Positions 26,796-34,841 of a stretch of 64,000 bases of DNA are shown here, piece after piece. Within the stretch, counting starts at the first letter, position 1. Every line of letters starts with the position of its first letter. Source of the stretch: Mycolicibacterium flavescens (GTDB lineage: Bacteria; Actinomycetota; Actinomycetes; Mycobacteriales; Mycobacteriaceae). The DNA lies in NCBI GenBank assembly GCA_900637135.1, contig LR134353.1:1240001-1304000 (forward strand), written 5' to 3'. The position numbers and the translations under genes were made by a program. The notes beneath the pieces are model-generated. The model did not search any database, was not told the DNA's origin, and saw nothing but the letters and a program-made list of their open reading frames with translations.

Positions 26796-27545
26796 TTAAC
26801 CCACCTGGGGACGCGTCTGTGCGGGTCGCGGGACCTCCGCGGCGACCGGCGCCTCCGGTGCACGACCCACTACCGCCGAATCGCTCGGTGCAGCTTGGTA
26901 TTCCGGTTCCACGCGGCGCGTCGGCTCGGATGGTTCCTCGTCGGAGCGTTTGCCGGTGCCCTTGTCGTCGACGCGACTGTCGTCGCGCTCAGGTGTCTCT
27001 TCGCCTCGCGCGGCCTGCTGTACACCTTGCGCGATCATCTGCGGAACCTGTTGCAGCCCCTGGGCAAGACCCAGCAGTGGCGCCGTCATCGACCCGACCA
27101 GCTGCCCGACCTGCCCGAGCATCTGGCCGACCATCTGATCGGCGCCGGGCGGACCTGCCGCGCCGTTCGCGGGGGAGCCCAGGGCACTCCCTGTTGCCGG
27201 TGCGCTCTCGTGCGCTTGCGTATCCCGTTGACCGTCAAGCGCTTCGGCGGCCGCACGCAACTTCTCGGCTCCTTCGTGGTCGCCCTGCTCGTACATCTGG
27301 GCGGCCTTCTGTAGCAGGTCGGAGATCGTCGCACCCGCGTCGGCGGTGGAGTGCACGGTGCCAAGCCGAGCGTCGAGCGCGCTCGACAGCGCGGCGCCCA
27401 CTCCGGCCGCGATCTGGCCGTGGCTGTTCTGCACGCCGGTTGCCTCCGGTGCGCCGGCGAGCACGTGCGACAGGTCCGTCGCGACGCGGTCGTGGATCGA
27501 GGCGGAGGACCGCAACCCGTTTGTCTGCGCGAACAACTGGCTCAT
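26796..27545 (-). CDS. EspC-like (DUF2580-type) candidate type VII substrate, Rv1203c position
   Basis: A 249-residue protein. The N-terminal 110 residues are helical and contain MYEQGDHEG, again Tyr-x3-Asp, within a segment resembling the ESX secretion-associated family. Residues about 140-180 (GQMLGQVGQLVGSMTAPLLG) share the Gln/Met/Gly/Val character of the two preceding proteins. The C terminus is charged and Pro-rich. It lies 46 bp downstream of the STAND ATPase on the same strand, so they likely form an operon. By gene order it stands where M. tuberculosis has Rv1203c, which has no known function. Confidence 0.7.
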   Translation of the reverse strand: MSQLFAQTNGLRSSASIHDRVATDLSHVLAGAPEATGVQNSHGQIAAGVGAALSSALDARLGTVHSTADAGATISDLLQKAAQMYEQGDHEGAEKLRAAAEALDGQRDTQAHESAPATGSALGSPANGAAGPPGADQMVGQMLGQVGQLVGSMTAPLLGLAQGLQQVPQMIAQGVQQAARGEETPERDDSRVDDKGTGKRSDEEPSEPTRRVEPEYQAAPSDSAVVGRAPEAPVAAEVPRPAQTRPQVG

Positions 27546-27591
27546 GACAGTCAAGCCTAGGGCCGCGACAAGACCCGTCCTGACACGAATT

Positions 27592-29685
27592 TCAGCGGTG
27601 CGCTTCGCCTTGGGCTGCGGCGTCCGCGGCGGCGCCGTGCCACCCGCACGCCGCGTAGCCCTGGGACGCCTCGGCCAGCGCGGCGGCATTCCGCGCGGTG
27701 AGCGCCCGGCTGTGCGCCAGCGCCAACCGCCCAGTCGTGCAGTCACATTCGGTGCTCACCCGTTCGATCGCGTCCGCGGCCCGCATGTCGCCGAGCCGCA
27801 CCGCGTCCACCAGCGAGCGCAGCGCAACGGCCGTCTGGCCGCCGCGCTCGGCACTGCGCACCGCCTCACGGGCCGAGGCGACGGCGCCGTGCTCGTCGCG
27901 GCGCGCCCACATCGTCCACGCCCGTGCGAGCGCCAACTCCGGGGCGAACAGCATCGACTTCAAGCCGTGCCGAGACTCGGCGCGCGCCAATGCCTTTCCC
28001 GCCTCGACACCCGCACCGAGCTGACCGAGCGCCTGGGCCAGCAGCATCCACGCCAACGGCCCCCACGAGTAGCCGGTCGGGGCCAGCGCCGCGGCCGCAC
28101 GGCGCAGAAGGCGCACCGCCTCCTCGAGCTCACCCTTGGCGATCAGCACGTCGGCCACCAGCACCTCACCGATCGCGCGCCCCGGTTGTTGCAGCTGCGC
28201 GAAGTCGGTGAGCCGCTGGGCAAGCTGCTGGGCGCGGTCCATTTCACCTGCCATCAGCAACGCCGTCGTCTGCCCGAATCCGCTCGTGAACCGCAGAAGC
28301 CCCGGATGTCCAGCGGCCATCGCCCGCTCGGCCAACGCGTCGACATCGGCGAACCGGCCCGTCCGCGCCGAGCTCAACGCCGCTGCCGCCGCCGCCCAAC
28401 CGATCGCGGTGTCGTCGGCGTCCGGCGACGCCAATACGTCGGCGGCCACCTCCATCGCCCGCGACACGCTCCCGGCGTTCATCGCAAACGTCGCCGACAA
28501 CGCATCGAGCGTGATGCGTGCGGCCGGCGACGACACCCGGTTGCGTGTCGCACGCAGGAACGCTGTGGCGCGCTCGGGCTCGGACAGCATCCAGAACTGG
28601 TTGGCGGCCCGCGGCAGCGCCCACGCCATCAGCTCGGTCTCCGACAGCGCGGCGCCGTTCACGCCGTCGAGCACCGCGTCCGCGTCGCGGCCTCGGCCCT
28701 GCCACGCCAGCGCGTACGCCAGCGTCAACCGGGTGGACAGGTCGTCGGGTGCGCGCTGCAGCGCGGCGCGGCCGAGCCGTTCGCTGAGCACCAGATCGCC
28801 GAGTCGCAACGCCTCCGCGGCCGCCGAGGACAGCTCGGCGGGTCCCTGCGGACTGTCGCTGTCGAGCGCCAGCACCGCGCGGCGCAACCTGTCGACGGCG
28901 CCGTGACCGGCCCGCCCGGCCAGCCGGTCGACGACTTCACCCCGCAGCCTGCGCAGCTCCGGACCGCCCAATGCCTCGCGCACCGAGTCGGCGAACAGCG
29001 GATGCGCCGGGTGCACCCAACCGTCATCGACCACGACGGCGCCCGATGCCGCTGCGGCCTCGACCGATTCCGGACCGACCAAGGCTTCGAGCTCGTCGAG
29101 CGCCAGCGGGTCGTCGACGGCCAGGTACTCCAAAACGCGGTAGGCGGCGTCCGGCAGGGCGGTGACGAATTCGCCGACCGAAGCCGCCACGCGACGGTCG
29201 TCGTGACCCGGCGGCTCGAGGTCGATGCGCTCGACGAGGCCGTCGTCCCACAACGCCGAGACACCGTCGGCCATCACCCCGGCTGGCGCCACCGTCACAA
29301 TCAGCGCGGCGGCGCCGCTGACCGCGAGCTGGTAGATCAGCGCAGCCGACAACGGATCCAACAGATGAGCGTCGTCCACCACCAGCAGGCGCCCGTCCCC
29401 CAGAGTGTCGCGGGCGCTGCGCAGAACGTCCGCGGTCTTGCCGGTGTCGGCGACGTCAATGAGACGACTGACCGCGGCGAACGGGACCGCGGCCATCGGC
29501 GCGGTGGCGGTGACCCAGTCGACGCGGTGGTAGGCCCCGGCGAGCCGTTCTGCGGCCGCTCGCGCCAGCGTCGTCTTACCCACGCCGGCGGGACCGATCA
29601 GGACGGCGCCGGAACGCTTCTGCAGACCGGCTTCGATCGAATCGAGTGCCGGTCCGGGCGGCGAGGTGACCCACTCAATCGGCAC
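27592..29685 (-). CDS. STAND/AAA-type ATPase with TPR-like repeats, lacking a LuxR HTH
   Basis: A 697-residue protein. Walker A GPAGVGKTT (about residues 31-39) and Walker B LLVVDDAH (about 99-106) define a STAND NTPase module, followed by a winged-helix-like region and Ala/Leu-rich helical repeats. This is the layout of large LuxR/MalT-type regulators, but the protein stops after AADAAAQGEAHR, where those normally continue into a C-terminal HTH. No HTH is found in any frame downstream. It is thus a sensor ATPase without an evident output domain. GTG at 29685. By position the counterpart of Rv1204c, also of unknown function. Confidence 0.82.
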   Translation of the reverse strand: MPIEWVTSPPGPALDSIEAGLQKRSGAVLIGPAGVGKTTLARAAAERLAGAYHRVDWVTATAPMAAVPFAAVSRLIDVADTGKTADVLRSARDTLGDGRLLVVDDAHLLDPLSAALIYQLAVSGAAALIVTVAPAGVMADGVSALWDDGLVERIDLEPPGHDDRRVAASVGEFVTALPDAAYRVLEYLAVDDPLALDELEALVGPESVEAAAASGAVVVDDGWVHPAHPLFADSVREALGGPELRRLRGEVVDRLAGRAGHGAVDRLRRAVLALDSDSPQGPAELSSAAAEALRLGDLVLSERLGRAALQRAPDDLSTRLTLAYALAWQGRGRDADAVLDGVNGAALSETELMAWALPRAANQFWMLSEPERATAFLRATRNRVSSPAARITLDALSATFAMNAGSVSRAMEVAADVLASPDADDTAIGWAAAAAALSSARTGRFADVDALAERAMAAGHPGLLRFTSGFGQTTALLMAGEMDRAQQLAQRLTDFAQLQQPGRAIGEVLVADVLIAKGELEEAVRLLRRAAAALAPTGYSWGPLAWMLLAQALGQLGAGVEAGKALARAESRHGLKSMLFAPELALARAWTMWARRDEHGAVASAREAVRSAERGGQTAVALRSLVDAVRLGDMRAADAIERVSTECDCTTGRLALAHSRALTARNAAALAEASQGYAACGWHGAAADAAAQGEAHR

Positions 29686-29711
29686 CGCCGGAGTCTATGG
29701 CTAAATCGATC

Positions 29712-29868
29712 GCCACACTCCTGAACGCAGCCGGGGGCCGCTTGATCGTCGTGCGGCTAGATGGATCGCCGCACTCCTCAACGCGGCTGGGGCCGCTTGA
29801 TCGTCGTGCGGCTGAATTCGATCGCCGCACTCCTCAACGCGGCTGGGGCCGCTTGATCGTCGTGCGGC
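29712..29868. repeat. tandem hairpin repeat, array 1 (three copies, 55-56 bp period)
   Basis: Each unit has outer arms GCCGCAC and GTGCGGC (copies 2 and 3: 29768-29774/29806-29812 and 29824-29830/29862-29868; copy 1 has one mismatch at 29712-29718/29751-29757) and inner arms GCGGC and GCCGC around TGGG, plus TCAA pairing with TTGA. The same unit with changed but complementary outer arms forms array 2 at 34192-34457. The 3' edge of copy 3 supplies the TAGGTT -10 box of the next gene. Confidence 0.85.
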
Positions 29869-29880
29869 TAGGTTGTGCTC

Positions 29881-30456
29881 GTGTCCGCTGAACCCCACGC
29901 TCGCGAGTCCGGTCGTCAGTGGGCGGTGTGTGTCTACTGCGCGTCGGGTCCGATGCACCCCGAGCTCATCGGGCTGGCCGAGGAGGTTGGGGTGGCGATC
30001 GCCGAGCGGGGTTGGAGCCTGGTCTCCGGCGGCGGAAACGTCTCGGCGATGGGTGCGTTGGCGACGGCGGCCAGGTCCCGCGGGGGACACACCGTCGGTG
30101 TCATCCCGAAGGCGCTGGTGCATCGCGAGGTCGCCGACGTCGACGCCGACGAACTCGTCGTCACCGACACGATGCGTCAGCGCAAGGAAGTCATGGAGGG
30201 GCGGGCGGACGCGTTCATCGCCCTGCCCGGAGGCATCGGCACGCTCGAGGAATTCTTCGAAGCCTGGACAGCGGGTTATTTGGGTATGCATGACAAACCG
30301 GTCGTGCTGCTCGACCCCATCGGGCACTACGACGGGCTGTTGGCATGGCTGCACGATCTGCGCGACAGCGGGTACGTCGCGCAGGGGGCACTGGACCGAT
30401 TGGTCGTCGCTGTCGACGTCGAGTCGGCCATGACGGCGTGTGCGCCACCGCCATGA
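29881..30456 (+). CDS. LOG family protein (cytokinin riboside 5'-monophosphate phosphoribohydrolase)
   Basis: A 191-residue Rossmann-fold protein of the LOG/TIGR00730 family. PGGIGTLEEFFEAW carries the signature PGGxGTxxE catalytic motif, and VYCASGP and SGGGNVSAMGALA form the nucleotide site. Rv1205, at this position in M. tuberculosis, hydrolyses N6-modified AMP to release free cytokinin-like adenines; its build-up is tied to proteasome-dependent control. GTG at 29881 is preferred over GTG at 29875, because TAGGTT lies 6 nt upstream and the N terminus MSAEPHARESGRQWAVCVYC matches the family. Confidence 0.92.
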   Translation: MSAEPHARESGRQWAVCVYCASGPMHPELIGLAEEVGVAIAERGWSLVSGGGNVSAMGALATAARSRGGHTVGVIPKALVHREVADVDADELVVTDTMRQRKEVMEGRADAFIALPGGIGTLEEFFEAWTAGYLGMHDKPVVLLDPIGHYDGLLAWLHDLRDSGYVAQGALDRLVVAVDVESAMTACAPPP

Positions 30457-30505
30457 ACACGGTCACTAGGGTGTGCGACAAACGAACAGGGAGGGACGAA
30501 CGCGC

Positions 30506-32287
30506 ATGACCGAGAAGTCGGGGATTCGCCGCAGCGTCGGTTTATTGGACATCGCCGCCCGCGCGCCGGGCCTGATCGCGGACCTGCCGACGATCCTGCG
30601 GGGCGTCGTCACCGGTTTCGGTGCCCGGCCCTCGGCCCAAACCTCGATCGGCAAGGTTTTCCAGGACCGCGCCGCGCGCTACGGCGACAAGGTGTTCCTC
30701 CGGTTCGGTGACGAGCAGATCACCTATCGCGAGGCCAACGAGACCGTCAACCGCTACGCCGCGATCCTGGCTGCCCGCGGCGTGGGCCACGGCGATGTCG
30801 TCGCCATCATGCTGCGCAACTCCGCGGAGCCCGTGCTGCTGATGCTGGCGTCGGTCAAGTGCGGCGCGATCGCCGGCATGCTCAACTACAACCAGCGGGG
30901 CGACGTGCTCAAGCACAGCCTCGGGCTGCTGGAGGCCAAGGCCGTCGTCGCCGACACCGACTTCGTCGAGCCGATCACGGAGTCCGGCGCCGACACCGAC
31001 GGACTGCTCACCATCGACGACCTCAAGCGCCTGGCCTCTTCCGCGCCCACCAGCAACCCGCCGACCACCGCGGCGGTGCTCGCCAAGGACAACGCGTTCT
31101 ACATCTTCACGTCCGGCACCACCGGCATGCCGAAGGCCAGCGTGATGACGCATTACCGCTGGCTGCGGGCGCTGGCCGGGTTCGGCGGCCTCGGAATGCG
31201 GCTGACCAGCAAGGACACGCTCTACTGCTGTCTGCCGCTGTATCACAACAACGCGTTGACGGTCGCCTTGTCGTCGGTGCTGAACTCCGGTGCGACGCTG
31301 GCGATCGGCAAGCAGTTCTCGGCGTCGAAGTTCTGGGACGAGGTGATCCGCTACGACGCGACCGCGTTCGTCTACATCGGCGAGATCTGCTCGTACCTGC
31401 TCAGCCAGCCACCCAAGGACACCGACCGCAAGCACAAGGTGCGGGTCATCTGTGGCAACGGTCTGCGCCCGGCGATCTGGAACGACTTCACCGAACGGTT
31501 CGGCATCGACCGGGTGTGTGAGTTCTACGGCGCCAGCGAGGGCAACACCGCCTTCGTCAACGTGTTCAACATTCCGCAGTCCACCGGTATCTGCCCGTCG
31601 CCGGTGGCCTTCGTCGAGTACGACCCCGAGACCGGCGATCCGCTGCGCGACGACAAGGGCCGCGTCAAGAAGGTGCCCACCGGGGAGCCTGGCCTATTGC
31701 TGTCCAAGGTCAGCAACTTCCAGCCGTTCGACGGCTACACCGATCGCGAAGAGACCGAAAAGAAGTTGGTGCGCAACGCGTTCCGCGACGACGACGTGTG
31801 GTTCAACACCGGCGATCTGATGCGCTCGCAGGGGTTCGGGCACGCGTCGTTCACCGACCGGCTCGGCGATACCTTCCGGTGGAAGGGCGAGAACGTCGCC
31901 ACCACCGAGGTGGAGACGGCCATCTCCGCCGCACCGCAGGTCGAGGAGTGCACCGTGTTCGGCGTCGAGGTCGAGGGCGCAGGCGGACGCGCGGGCATGG
32001 CCGCGATCCAGCTCAAAGAGGGCGAGAAGTTCGACGGCAAGGCGCTGGCCAAGGCCGCATACGACAAGTTGCCCAATTACGCGGTGCCGTTGTTCGTGCG
32101 GGTGGTCGAGGAGCTGGCGTACACGTCGACGTTCAAGAGCCAGAAGGTCGACCTTCGCAAGGAGGGCTTCAACGTCGAGGAGATCGAGGATCCGATCTAC
32201 GTGCTCTCCGGCCGCGACGAGGGTTACGTCGAGTTCTACGACGACTACCCCAAAGAGGTCGCCGAGGGAAAGAAGCCCAAAAACTAG
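30506..32287 (+). CDS. fadD6: very-long-chain/long-chain fatty acyl-CoA synthetase FadD6
   Basis: An adenylate-forming ligase of 593 residues of the FATP/VLACS type. P-loop FTSGTTGMPKAS, then FYGASEGNTAF, the FNTGDLMRSQGFG and DRLGDTFRWKGENVATTEVE boxes and a C-terminal region with the catalytic Lys (FKSQKVDLRKEG). It activates fatty acids with ATP and CoA, perhaps with uptake at the membrane. ATG at 30506 follows GGGAGGG. It matches Rv1206 in order and sequence type. The upstream TAGGGT at about 30466 may be its -10. Confidence 0.94.
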   Translation: MTEKSGIRRSVGLLDIAARAPGLIADLPTILRGVVTGFGARPSAQTSIGKVFQDRAARYGDKVFLRFGDEQITYREANETVNRYAAILAARGVGHGDVVAIMLRNSAEPVLLMLASVKCGAIAGMLNYNQRGDVLKHSLGLLEAKAVVADTDFVEPITESGADTDGLLTIDDLKRLASSAPTSNPPTTAAVLAKDNAFYIFTSGTTGMPKASVMTHYRWLRALAGFGGLGMRLTSKDTLYCCLPLYHNNALTVALSSVLNSGATLAIGKQFSASKFWDEVIRYDATAFVYIGEICSYLLSQPPKDTDRKHKVRVICGNGLRPAIWNDFTERFGIDRVCEFYGASEGNTAFVNVFNIPQSTGICPSPVAFVEYDPETGDPLRDDKGRVKKVPTGEPGLLLSKVSNFQPFDGYTDREETEKKLVRNAFRDDDVWFNTGDLMRSQGFGHASFTDRLGDTFRWKGENVATTEVETAISAAPQVEECTVFGVEVEGAGGRAGMAAIQLKEGEKFDGKALAKAAYDKLPNYAVPLFVRVVEELAYTSTFKSQKVDLRKEGFNVEEIEDPIYVLSGRDEGYVEFYDDYPKEVAEGKKPKN

Positions 32288-32357
32288 CGATTGGTGGAGC
32301 CGCAGCTGCCGTGAGCGCCGCGGAACTCCACAAACGGCACGACCGTAGCCTGGAAGA

Positions 32358-33242
32358 GTGAACACGCACTCGGGTCGCTTCCTGGGCCGGCCCGTCGCCG
32401 CCGATCGAGCGCTGATCATGGCGATCGTGAACCGGACTCCGGACTCCTTCTACGACCGCGGCGCCGCGTTCACCGACGAGGCGGCCAAGGCGGCGGCGCA
32501 CCGGGTGATTGAGGACGGCGCCGACGTCGTCGACGTGGGCGGGGTGAAGGCGGGCCCGGGTAACACCGTCGACACCGAAGAGGAGATCGCGCGCGTCGTT
32601 CCGTTCATCGAATGGCTGCGCGGCACCTATCCCGATCAGCTGATCAGCGTCGACACCTGGCGCTCGGCGGTAGCCAAACAGGCGTGCGCGGCCGGAGCCG
32701 ACCTGATCAACGACACCTGGGCCGGCCACGATCCGGCGCTGCCGGAGGTGGCCGCGGAGTTCGGTGCTGGCCTGGTGTGCTCGCACACCGGCGGCGCACA
32801 ACCACGCACCAGGCCGTTCCGGGTCAACTACGGAATCACCGAACGCGGCGTCGTTGACGACGTGATCGCAGAGGTGACCGCGGCGGCCGAACGCGCGGTC
32901 GCGGCGGGGGTGGCGCGCGACGCCGTGCTGATCGATCCGACGCATGATTTCGGCAAGAACACTCATCACGGTCTTAGTTTGTTGCGCCATGTGAAAGAGC
33001 TTGTAAACACTGGATGGCCCGTCCTGATGGCGCTCAGCAACAAGGATTTCGTCGGGGAGACTCTGGGTGTGGGTTTGACCGAACGCCTGGAGGGCACCCT
33101 TGCAGCCACCGCCTTGGCGGCCGCAGACGGAGCCGCGATGTTCCGGGTGCATGAGGTCGGACCGACTCGGCGTGTACTGGAAATGGTCGCGTCGATCCAG
33201 GGCGGGCGGCCGCCGACGCGCACGGTGAGGGGACTGGCATGA
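32358..33242 (+). CDS. folP2: dihydropteroate synthase homologue FolP2
   Basis: A 294-residue pterin-binding TIM barrel protein. MAIVNRTPDSFYDRG is the first DHPS signature, with VVDVGGVKAGPG, ISVDTWRS, INDTWAG and LIDPTHDFGKN following. It is the second DHPS-like gene of mycobacteria; the M. leprae FolP2 is reported not to have DHPS activity, so the reaction is uncertain despite the fold. The usual GADIIDIGGESTRPG is altered to GADVVDVGGVKAGPG, losing the typical Ser/Thr-Arg. GTG at 32358 has TAGCCT 6 nt upstream (leaderless). Overlaps gpgS by 4 bp. Confidence 0.9.
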   Translation: MNTHSGRFLGRPVAADRALIMAIVNRTPDSFYDRGAAFTDEAAKAAAHRVIEDGADVVDVGGVKAGPGNTVDTEEEIARVVPFIEWLRGTYPDQLISVDTWRSAVAKQACAAGADLINDTWAGHDPALPEVAAEFGAGLVCSHTGGAQPRTRPFRVNYGITERGVVDDVIAEVTAAAERAVAAGVARDAVLIDPTHDFGKNTHHGLSLLRHVKELVNTGWPVLMALSNKDFVGETLGVGLTERLEGTLAATALAAADGAAMFRVHEVGPTRRVLEMVASIQGGRPPTRTVRGLA

Positions 33243-34186
33243 CACTCACACCCGAACTTCCCGCTACTGACGTCGTCATCGCACGCTGGCTCAACGACCA
33301 CAGCTGGAGCCGGCCGACGTGGACAGTCTCCGAACTCGAAGCCGCCAAACGGGGCCGCACCATCTCGGTGGTGCTGCCCGCCCTCAACGAGGAAGAGACG
33401 GTCGGCAGCGTCGTCGAGACCATCACCCCGCTGCTCGGTGGGCTGGTCGACGAGCTGATCGTGCTGGATTCCGGCTCGACCGACGACACCGAGATCCGCG
33501 CCCTGGCCGCCGGTGCGCGCGTGATCAGCCGCGAGGCGGCGCTGCCGGAGGTGACTCCGCAACCCGGCAAGGGGGAAGTGCTGTGGCGCTCGCTGGCCGC
33601 CACGACCGGTGACGTCGTGGTGTTCGTCGACTCGGACCTGATCGACCCCGACCCGATGTTCGTGCCCAAGCTGGTCGGTCCGCTGCTCACCACGGATGGT
33701 GTGCACCTGGTCAAGGGCTTCTACCGCAGGCCGCTGAAGGTCAGCGGCAGCGAGGACGCCAACGGCGGCGGGCGGGTGACCGAGCTGGTGGCCCGGCCGC
33801 TGCTGGCCTCCCTGCGGCCGGAGCTCAGTTGCATCCTGCAACCGCTGGGCGGTGAATACGCCGGCACTCGTGAGCTGTTTACGTCCGTACCGTTCGCGCC
33901 GGGCTACGGGGTCGAGATCGGTCTGCTGATCGACGCCTACGACCGGCTCGGCCTCGACGGGATCGCCCAGGTCAACCTCGGTGTTCGCACACACCGCAAC
34001 CGGCCGCTGACCGAGCTGGCCAGCATGAGCCGCCAGGTGATCGCGACGCTCCTGTCGCGCTGCGGGGTGCCGGACTCCGGTGTGGGGCTGACGCAGTTCT
34101 TCGCCGACGGCCACGACTACACGCCGCGCACGTCGTCGGTGTCGCTGGCCGACCGCCCCCCGATGGTGACCCTGCGCCCGCGCTGA
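33239..34186 (+). CDS. gpgS: glucosyl-3-phosphoglycerate synthase GpgS
   Basis: A GT81 glycosyltransferase of 315 residues that transfers glucose to 3-phosphoglycerate, the first step towards methylglucose lipopolysaccharide. VVLPALNEEETVGSVV starts the nucleotide-sugar fold; FVDSDLIDPD contains the DSD metal motif; GFYRRPL and LQPLGGEYAGTRELF match Rv1208. ATG overlaps the folP2 stop (ATGA), so it is translationally coupled. It is a retaining enzyme using UDP-glucose or NDP-glucose. Confidence 0.96.
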   Translation: MTLTPELPATDVVIARWLNDHSWSRPTWTVSELEAAKRGRTISVVLPALNEEETVGSVVETITPLLGGLVDELIVLDSGSTDDTEIRALAAGARVISREAALPEVTPQPGKGEVLWRSLAATTGDVVVFVDSDLIDPDPMFVPKLVGPLLTTDGVHLVKGFYRRPLKVSGSEDANGGGRVTELVARPLLASLRPELSCILQPLGGEYAGTRELFTSVPFAPGYGVEIGLLIDAYDRLGLDGIAQVNLGVRTHRNRPLTELASMSRQVIATLLSRCGVPDSGVGLTQFFADGHDYTPRTSSVSLADRPPMVTLRPR

Positions 34187-34191
34187 GTTTT

Positions 34192-34457
34192 CTCGCCGCT
34201 TGATCGTCGTCCGCCGGGTTGAATTGGCGGACTCCTCAGCGCGGCTCGTTCCTCGCCGCTTGATCGTCGTCCGCCGGTTTGAACTGGCGGACTCCTCAGC
34301 GCGGCTCGTCCCTCGCCGCTTGATCGTCGTCCGCCGGGTTGAATTGGCGGACTCCTCAGCGCGGCTCGTCCCTCGCCGCTTGATCGTCGTCCGCCGGGTT
34401 GAATTGGCGGACTCCTCAGCGCGGCTCGTCCCTCGCCGCTTGATCGTCGTCCGCCGG
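34192..34457. repeat. tandem hairpin repeat, array 2 (60-bp period, four units plus part)
   Basis: Four near-identical 60-bp units fill most of the 301-base gap between gpgS and the DivIVA-like gene. Each hairpin has outer arms GGCGGAC (34226, 34286, 34346, 34406) and GTCCGCC (34269, 34329, 34389, 34449), inner arms GCGGC and GCCGC, and TCAG pairing with TTGA. Right-arm sequence alone precedes the first unit. Compared with array 1, two base pairs of the outer stem are changed on both sides. Confidence 0.9.
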
Positions 34458-34487
34458 ATGTCGGCGCTCTGAGGCAGTATCGAGACC

Positions 34488-34841
34488 GTGAGCCTGGTTC
34501 TGCTGTATCTGGTCGTACTGGTCCTGATCGCCGTGGTGCTGTTCGCCGTGGGCAGCGTCGTGTTCGGTCGCGGTGAACCGCTGCCTCCGTTGCCGCGGGA
34601 GACCACCGCTACGGTGCTGCCCGCCTCCGGCGTGACGAGCGCCGACGTCGACGCCGTCAAGTTCGCCCAGACGCTGCGCGGCTACAAGACCAGCGAAGTC
34701 GATTGGGTGCTCGACCGGCTCGGCCAGGAACTCGACCTGCTGCGCGGCCAGCTGGCCACCCTGCGGGCCACACACGGCATCGAGGACGACGAGCCCATCG
34801 AGGGTGGCGCGCACGCATTGCAATCCGAGGACGAGTCGTGA
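34488..34841 (+). CDS. DivIVA-domain-like single-pass membrane protein
   Basis: A 117-residue protein with one N-terminal membrane helix (LLYLVVLVLIAVVLFAVGSV) and a cytoplasmic region containing VKFAQTLRGYKTSEVDWVLD followed by RLGQELDLLRGQL. The motif FxxxxRGY..xEVD with a following coiled coil is the DivIVA N-terminal pattern, which senses membrane curvature or recruits partners at poles. It may help place envelope enzymes. CAGTAT lies 7 nt before the GTG. It overlaps tag by 4 bp (GTGA). Confidence 0.85.
   Translation: MSLVLLYLVVLVLIAVVLFAVGSVVFGRGEPLPPLPRETTATVLPASGVTSADVDAVKFAQTLRGYKTSEVDWVLDRLGQELDLLRGQLATLRATHGIEDDEPIEGGAHALQSEDES

Noticed and set aside
26819..27547. Arg/Pro-rich plus-strand frames opposite the EspC-like gene
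   Set aside because: Composition is that of a shadow frame, while the minus-strand product has a helical region and a type VII signal.
29712..34457. CRISPR array
   Set aside because: The units are directly adjacent near-identical copies without unique spacers, and no cas gene is present.
34200..34472. 90-codon open frame with repeated VRRVELADSSARLVPRRLI-type units
   Set aside because: The 60-bp repeat length is a multiple of three, so any open unit stays open. The DNA has hairpin symmetry, there is no ribosome binding site and array 1 with 55-56 bp units does not keep the frame.
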